Made by a program: the position numbers and the translations under genes. The notes under the pieces were generated by a model. It made no database searches. It was not told the DNA's origin and saw nothing but the letters and a program-made list of their open reading frames with translations. From assembly GCA_001910725.1 (NCBI GenBank), contig MJGA01000027.1:186001-250000 (forward strand): a DNA stretch of 64,000 bases, given 5' to 3'. The stretch comes from Phanerodontia chrysosporium (Eukaryota; Basidiomycota; Agaricomycetes; Polyporales; Phanerochaetaceae). How positions within the stretch are numbered: position 1 is the stretch's first letter; every line of letters starts with the position of its first letter. Below are positions 59,291-64,000 of the stretch, one piece after another.

Positions 59291-59895
59291 TCGATACCCG
59301 GTATCGTCCAAAGGGACCGTTACATCTGTCGTTTGACTTACCTACTTCATTTACTTTGTAGCTTTTACTTACCTCACGATGGTCCTCGTTACACTGTCGG
59401 CACAAATACACCTGTTTCGACATTTGCCACGGAGTCGACATGGACCACGCTTGCTCTGAGATTGCGTTTCAGGCATGTCAACGAAGCCTACCGCTAGGCG
59501 ACACCTGCCGCATCCTTACTCACCTCGAGGGTTACCTTACTGTATCGCGCCACCGTAATGCTCGCCCGCGGGCATCATTCCGAAACGTTGCCGCGGCCTT
59601 CCTCGCGAAGTCGGATTACAGGTCTATCGTCTGCACATCATCATTATTCCCTAGCAATAACAGTTCTTGCGCAACACGGACTTTCGTCCGCCTCAGCCTA
59701 TCCCAGTCTCCAGACTGGTTACCTCGGGCTGTTTCTCCGGGCGCTTAGAAGTTCGCGTGAGCTGCTATAACGTGGATCGAGTACGTCTTGCAAATCCCGC
59801 GGGGTCGGCCATCAGCCATGGGAAGAGTCTGTTCTACTGCGGGAGGTATAAATGTGAGCGATGTGGGAGCCTTTGTGTACTGAACATCGCACCAC
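59291..59895. other. Intergenic region, promoter of P450 copy 2
   Basis: About 600 bases between two plus-strand genes. Short ORFs without motifs. Confidence 0.4.
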
Positions 59896-62298
59896 ATGGC
59901 TCTGCCGCTTTCTATGGCTGCAGCTGCTCTACTCATTATATGCTGGCTCGTAGTCAACTTACGTCGTTTACTGACGCATAATAGTATCAGGCATCTGCGG
60001 GACCCCCAAGTGCATCCACTTTATTCGGTAAGTGTGGCAACATTGTTTAATTGGTTTCTCATATCGATCTCCTTCCATAGGTAACGTCACAGACACGCTC
60101 TACCAGGCAAGCGTGGGAGACGTCGAGTTTAGATGGCTGAAAGAGTACGGCGGGGCGTGGCGGCTGCGTGGTCTCCTTGGAGTACGCTCGCTGGCCCTGA
60201 ATATTGCTCCTCTGCTGACGTTGGATACAGGCGAATATACTTGCCCTCGCCGATCCTAAGGTATAGTCAGAGTGTTCCGCTTGCCCCTGCACGATTCTCA
60301 CCGCGTTCATTCTACAGGCCTTGCAGCATGTCCTTCAGAAATCCGGATACAACTACCCGAAGACTCGGCAGCTGAGCGTCACGCTCTTCAACCTCACTGG
60401 ACGCAGCATCCTATGGGCGCCGAGTACGTCGTATGAATGGAAGTACCTGCGTCACGCTGACACTGCGTTTACCAGCTGGAGAGATACATGCGCGGCACAG
60501 GAAGGTTATGAACCCCGCCTTCTCCGTTCCTCAGCTCCGATCCTTCATCCCGTTGTTTCGTCAGAGTGCGAAGAAGGTGGCTGTCGAGATCCCGTGCATA
60601 CACACCACGCTGACCTGTACCCCAATCAGCTCACTCAGATATGGAAGGACCAGGTTAATGCTGGGCACCCAGACGGTGTCACCCTCCCGGTGGACCGCTG
60701 GCTCGCACGAGCGACGCTGGATATAATTGGTGAAGGTGCGCAGAAGCATCCTCGATCGCGGTATCTGCTTATCTCTGCTACAAATTGTCAGCCGCGTTCG
60801 ACTTCGATTTTGGCGCTCTGGATAATACGGAGAACGAAGTCAGCAAGGCATACCACAGGATGTTGTGAGTCGACAGCAGCGCTTGAGGAAGCTGAGCGTG
60901 TGCCTGAACGCGACTTTAGTGCCGACTCACAGCTGTATCCGAGCGTATGGAACCTGCTATTCCAAGCAACGTGGTCGTTGCTTCCGGAGCCGCTTCTCTA
61001 CTACATCCGCTACCTGCCGACTCGGGAGTACAAAACGTACCGCTCAACGCTGAGCGTCATGGACAAAATCGCTGCGCAGCTCATCGAGGAACGTACTCGT
61101 GAATTCGGAGCCGGCGATCCCGACAAATCGCGCAAGGATGTCATGAGCGTTTTAGGTATGTTCATCTCGCTCATGTACGGCTCGCTACTGACACGACGTG
61201 GTCAGTTCGCGCGAATATGTCGGAGAACCCGTCGACGCGCCTCAGCGACGAGGAAATGCGCTCGCAGATGTTCGCCATGACCCTTGCTGGCACGAGACCA
61301 CCGCGAACACGGTCACCTGGATGCTCTGGGAGCTGGCCAAGCACCCTGACATCCAGGAGCAGCTGCGCCAGGAGATCGCGGAGAAACGTGTGGAGGTCAC
61401 CGCGAATGGTTCATACGACTTTGCCCTCGATGACCTCGAGACGATGCCGCTGTTGCAGGCAGTGATCAAGGTGCGTTGACCATCTCTGCCGCCACCCTGA
61501 TGTGAAGCCTGATGCCTACATTCCCAGGAAACGCTTCGGTACCACCCCATCTCGTCCTTCCTGTGGCGTGTCGCTGCCAAGGACGACGTGATTCCGCTCG
61601 AGAAGCCCATCGTAACCACCACCGGGGAGACGATCACGGAAATCCCGTTGCTGCAGGCCAGGTCATCATGCCTTCTCTTTGCTCGTATAACAGGTCAGTC
61701 GTGGTCCGCCTTCCTGTTCTTCAATGTTCAGAACCGGCCGACGTTGCAGGCTCGCCCACGTCTGGGGAGAGGACGCTCATGACTGGAATCCGATGCGCTT
61801 CCTTGAGGGAGACACTGAGAAGCAGACCAAGGTCGGTATGTTGAGCAACCTGTGAGCCGTGTCCATTTTCTTCTGTCAAACACGAGCTCATCCACGTCGT
61901 TCGTAGCATTACTTTCTGTGAGTAGGCTCTGTGAGTCTTTATGTCCGTCGTCTTGCTCATCTTGGCCATATGCGAAGCTGCCGGAGTTAGGAGCTGTATC
62001 GGGTAAGCATCGGCTTCCGTATGCTCTGCAATCGCTCATTCACTCGCATCCGCGCCACAGCTGGAGGTTCTCGTGAGTCCCCATATACCAGCTATCCTCC
62101 GGTTCAGCCGTAGCTTACGCAGCTTTCAGTGTCCTCGAGATGCAAGCGATCGTCGTAGAGCTCGTCGAGAACTTCAGGTTTTCCCTTCCGGACAACAAGC
62201 CCGAGATTATTCGCGCGCCTACGATGACGATGGGACCGATGGTCAAGGGGAAGCTGCACGAAGGTTTCCAGATGCCGCTGCGGGTTGTTCCAGTGTGA
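59896..62298 (+). CDS. Cytochrome P450 monooxygenase (copy 2)
   Basis: Starts MALPLSMAAAALLIICWLVV (59896, membrane anchor). Exons: GNVTDTLYQASVGDVEFRWL, then EYILALADPKALQHVLQKSG, GEIHARHRKVMNPAFSVPQL (helix C), ARATLDIIGE joined to AAFDFDFGALDN, helix I AMTLAG | HETTANTVTWMLWELAKHP, helix K ETLRYHPISSFLWRVA, VWGEDAHDWNPMRF. The haem loop is FSAGVRSCIGWRFSV, fitting FxxGxRxCxG, but it is built from exons of 11, 25 and 12 nt (61907-62072). Ends FQMPLRVVPV at 62298. The frame breaks at about 61291 and 61645; one extra C cures each. With splice sites and catalytic motifs intact, sequence error is likelier than decay. Substrate unknown. Confidence 0.8.
61907..62072 (+). other. Micro-exon cluster encoding the P450 haem-binding loop
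   Basis: Three tiny exons: 61907-61917 (11 nt), 61978-62002 (25 nt) and 62061-62072 (12 nt), each flanked by AG and GT. Together with the flanking exons (ending 61851, resuming 62130) they read N-L-I-T-F-S-A-G-V-R-S-C-I-G-W-R-F-S-V-L in frame. Confidence 0.7.
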
Positions 62299-62633
62299 CC
62301 ACGCAGTTCGGGACTGCTATTCGTGATATGTTCGATCTCGTCCGACGTAGAATGTTGGACTGTCACCTTACGGTCTTCGGTGTAACGTCTACGCACTTGA
62401 CCCAATATACTTGTCGGGGCAATTCTTGCTGCCAGAGGATTGCACGGACCACGATGCACATAGTGACTCGTAATACGAGTTTCTAGCGATAAGATATGGG
62501 TGCGGTGCCATTCGGTTCGTTTCTGAGCAGGCAAACTTCTACACGAGAACAAAGTAAGTTGCACACCACTTTCCAGTACACGTCGTACGCATAGACGCAC
62601 AGCCCTGTTGTTACATTTAAGACCGTAGTGACG
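62299..62633. other. Intergenic 3' region between convergent genes
   Basis: 335 bases between the ends of P450 copy 2 and the amidohydrolase. No gene seen. Confidence 0.45.
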
Positions 62634-64000
62634 CTACCCATCAATCCAATTCGGCGTCAGCCCAAGATTGTAAATCCTGTTCGCATTACCGAACAGAGCG
62701 CCCTTCACGATGCCAATTGCCTGGGTCTCGGTCATCTCTTGTTTGGCCACTGACTCTGCTAAAACCTACGACGCTCACATTGATCAGCTCCTCTGCCAAA
62801 ACGCAACATACAGAACATACCTTCCACAAAACCTCTCGGGCCTGTCGAGCCCCAAGGTAGTATGATTCCGGCCACCAGTGCCCATCCGCTGCGAGACTAG
62901 CGTTAGCTATGCCGATCCTCGTTTGACAACTCCATGGACTCACTTGACCACATGATTTTGTTCGTCGGGGCGAGCTCAAGCAGCTGCCTGACGACCGCAC
63001 ACTGGCCGTCTGCGCTCACGAAGGGGAAGATTTCGCCGAAGTCCAGGAAGACATTAGGGTACACTGCTGTCAGGTAACCGGCGTCGCGAGTGTAGGGGTA
63101 GCTCGAATGCAGCAGGACAAACTTGGCTTGTGGATACGCCTTGATGACAGGCTGCATCTGGGCTGGCGACGACAGAGCAAGGGTGATGTCGCTGTCGCCA
63201 AGGCCGGTGTGAAATTGCACTGTGGGGGTGTCAGCGGAACGACGCCGCAGTAGAAAGCTATGACTGACCAGGCTTTCCGCACTCGCTTGCTACACGCAAG
63301 GTCATGTTGACGATATAGTCGTTGAGCGGCTTGTCTGAGAGCCGAAGCGTTCGCTGGGCCTCATAGCGCAACATGACCATCGTGACAGCGTGTTCGACGG
63401 CTTGTCCTTCGTTCACGATGCCGATGTTCAATCCGGTCCGATAGCAAGCAATTGACTTGAAGCCAGCGACCTCGGAGTCAGCAGCAAATCCTTGCATGAT
63501 GGAGTGAAACTGTTCTATAAAGGCGACATAAGCTCGGTAGGGATTCATATCTTCACGGCTGAGTTGCGCATCAAAGATCTCTTTGAGAATGGTCTGTAGA
63601 GCGTAAGCCAAGGCACACGCTGTCAAACAGAACGCACACACCTCGGCCAGAACCTCTACTCGCACAATCCTCTTCGTAGGACTCCTCGTGAACCTATCAT
63701 GCCACTTGTAGCCCTCCGCATACTGCGCCGAGCCTCCGAGGCCATCGTCGATCAGGATGCATTGTATTCCCGTAGGATCCATGAAGAGCTTGCAGAGCAC
63801 ATCGTAGTCCATGGTCTCGCGAGCCTCCTTGACCTTCTCCCACGTGAGCTCGCCCTTCAGCCCGAGCTGCTGGGCAAGCTGGGAGGTCGCGCGAAAGCAT
63901 GCCAAGGTGTGGATGGCGTCGCGCGTCAGAGCGTCGCCGGTCGCCTCAGAAATCAGGCCCTCGAACTCGAACACTGAGCGGTGCTCAGCTTTCAGAAGAG
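62634..64000 (-). CDS. FluG-type amidohydrolase (5' end cut by the window)
   Basis: Amidohydrolase-superfamily enzyme like the N-terminal half of FluG, a TIM-barrel metal-dependent hydrolase. From the window edge: FEFEGLISEATGDALTRDA, YDVLCKLFMDPTGIQCILID, then AYVAFIEQFHSIMQGFAADS, FKSIACYRTGLNI, SECGKPVQFHTGLGDSDITL (metal-binding His), KFVLLHSSYPYTRDAGYLTA (His), NVFLDFGEIFPF, NKIMWSTDGHWWPESYYLGA (Asp-Gly-His of the active site), and KGALFGNANRIYNLGLTPNW (end 62634). All four joins checked keep frame. The gene stops without a GS domain, so it is a stand-alone amidohydrolase on this side. Substrate unknown. The start lies beyond 64000. Confidence 0.82.

Overview
The window reads as nuclear DNA of a basidiomycete fungus, most likely a wood- or litter-inhabiting agaricomycete. 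Genes are dense and lie on both strands. Almost every gene is cut by many introns of about 50-60 bases, and coding stretches are GC-rich. Several families are typical of mushroom-forming fungi: DUF6533 and DUF6534 membrane proteins, F-box/LRR-like proteins, expanded P450s and small secreted Cys-rich proteins. I see no CRISPR array, prophage or convincing transposon. Gene names rest on motif and exon-junction reading; no database search was possible.

Layout. 0.1-2.3 kb: HPC2/ubinuclein (+). 2.7-4.7 kb: DUF6534 protein (-). 6.4-9.1 kb: long-chain acyl-CoA synthetase (+). 9.3-13.5 kb: importin-13-type karyopherin (-), sharing a divergent promoter with a TCAB1/WDR79-like WD40 protein (13.97-15.8 kb, +). 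15.9-19.8 kb: tandem F-box paralogues (-), both with the same Cys/His cluster. 20.7-22.2 kb: glutamine-synthetase-like protein (-). 23.4-25.2 kb: DUF6533 protein (+). 26.8-29.0 kb: amino-acid/choline-type permease (+). 29.3 kb: tRNA-Gly(GCC) (-). 29.5-30.9 kb: IMPACT-domain protein and a small Gly/Ser/Ala-rich protein (+). 31.2-32.5 kb: alpha/beta hydrolase (-). 33.5-35.5 kb: second DUF6534 protein (-). 37.4-38.8 kb: DUF6533 protein (+). 39.3-40.6 kb: five-repeat SMP (LEA-like) protein (-). 41.3-42.9 kb: two small secreted Cys-rich proteins (-). 43.6-45.9 kb: MFS drug-type transporter (-). 46.5-48.1 kb: DUF6533 protein (+). 49.1-51.3 kb: P450 (-). 52.5-54.1 kb: Bbc1/Aim3-type protein (-). 54.8-55.3 kb: BolA-like (+). 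55.6-56.8 kb: DIM1 rRNA dimethylase (-). 57.8-59.3 kb: SET-domain methyltransferase (+). 59.9-62.3 kb: second P450 (+). 62.6 kb to the edge: FluG-type amidohydrolase (-, cut by the window).

How the genes relate. Most are ordinary housekeeping genes: chromatin, nuclear import, ribosome and telomerase RNP biogenesis, iron-sulfur handling, lipid activation. They are mixed with accessory genes: P450s, MFS, secreted proteins, orphan multi-pass membrane proteins. The two halves of the ascomycete FluG architecture, amidohydrolase and GS-like, occur here as separate genes about 40 kb apart.

The observations most worth following up are: a conserved C-x4-H-x4-C-x3-C-x-C-x-C-H cluster in both F-box proteins; a stress-type SMP repeat gene with an 8-bp inverted repeat around its TATA box; a P450 whose haem-binding loop is spread over exons of 11, 25 and 12 nt; two GC-AG introns; and about ten frameshifts in otherwise conserved genes that are all relieved by one added base, nearly always C or G. 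The last pattern looks like a systematic sequence error rather than gene decay and affects how apparently broken genes here should be read.
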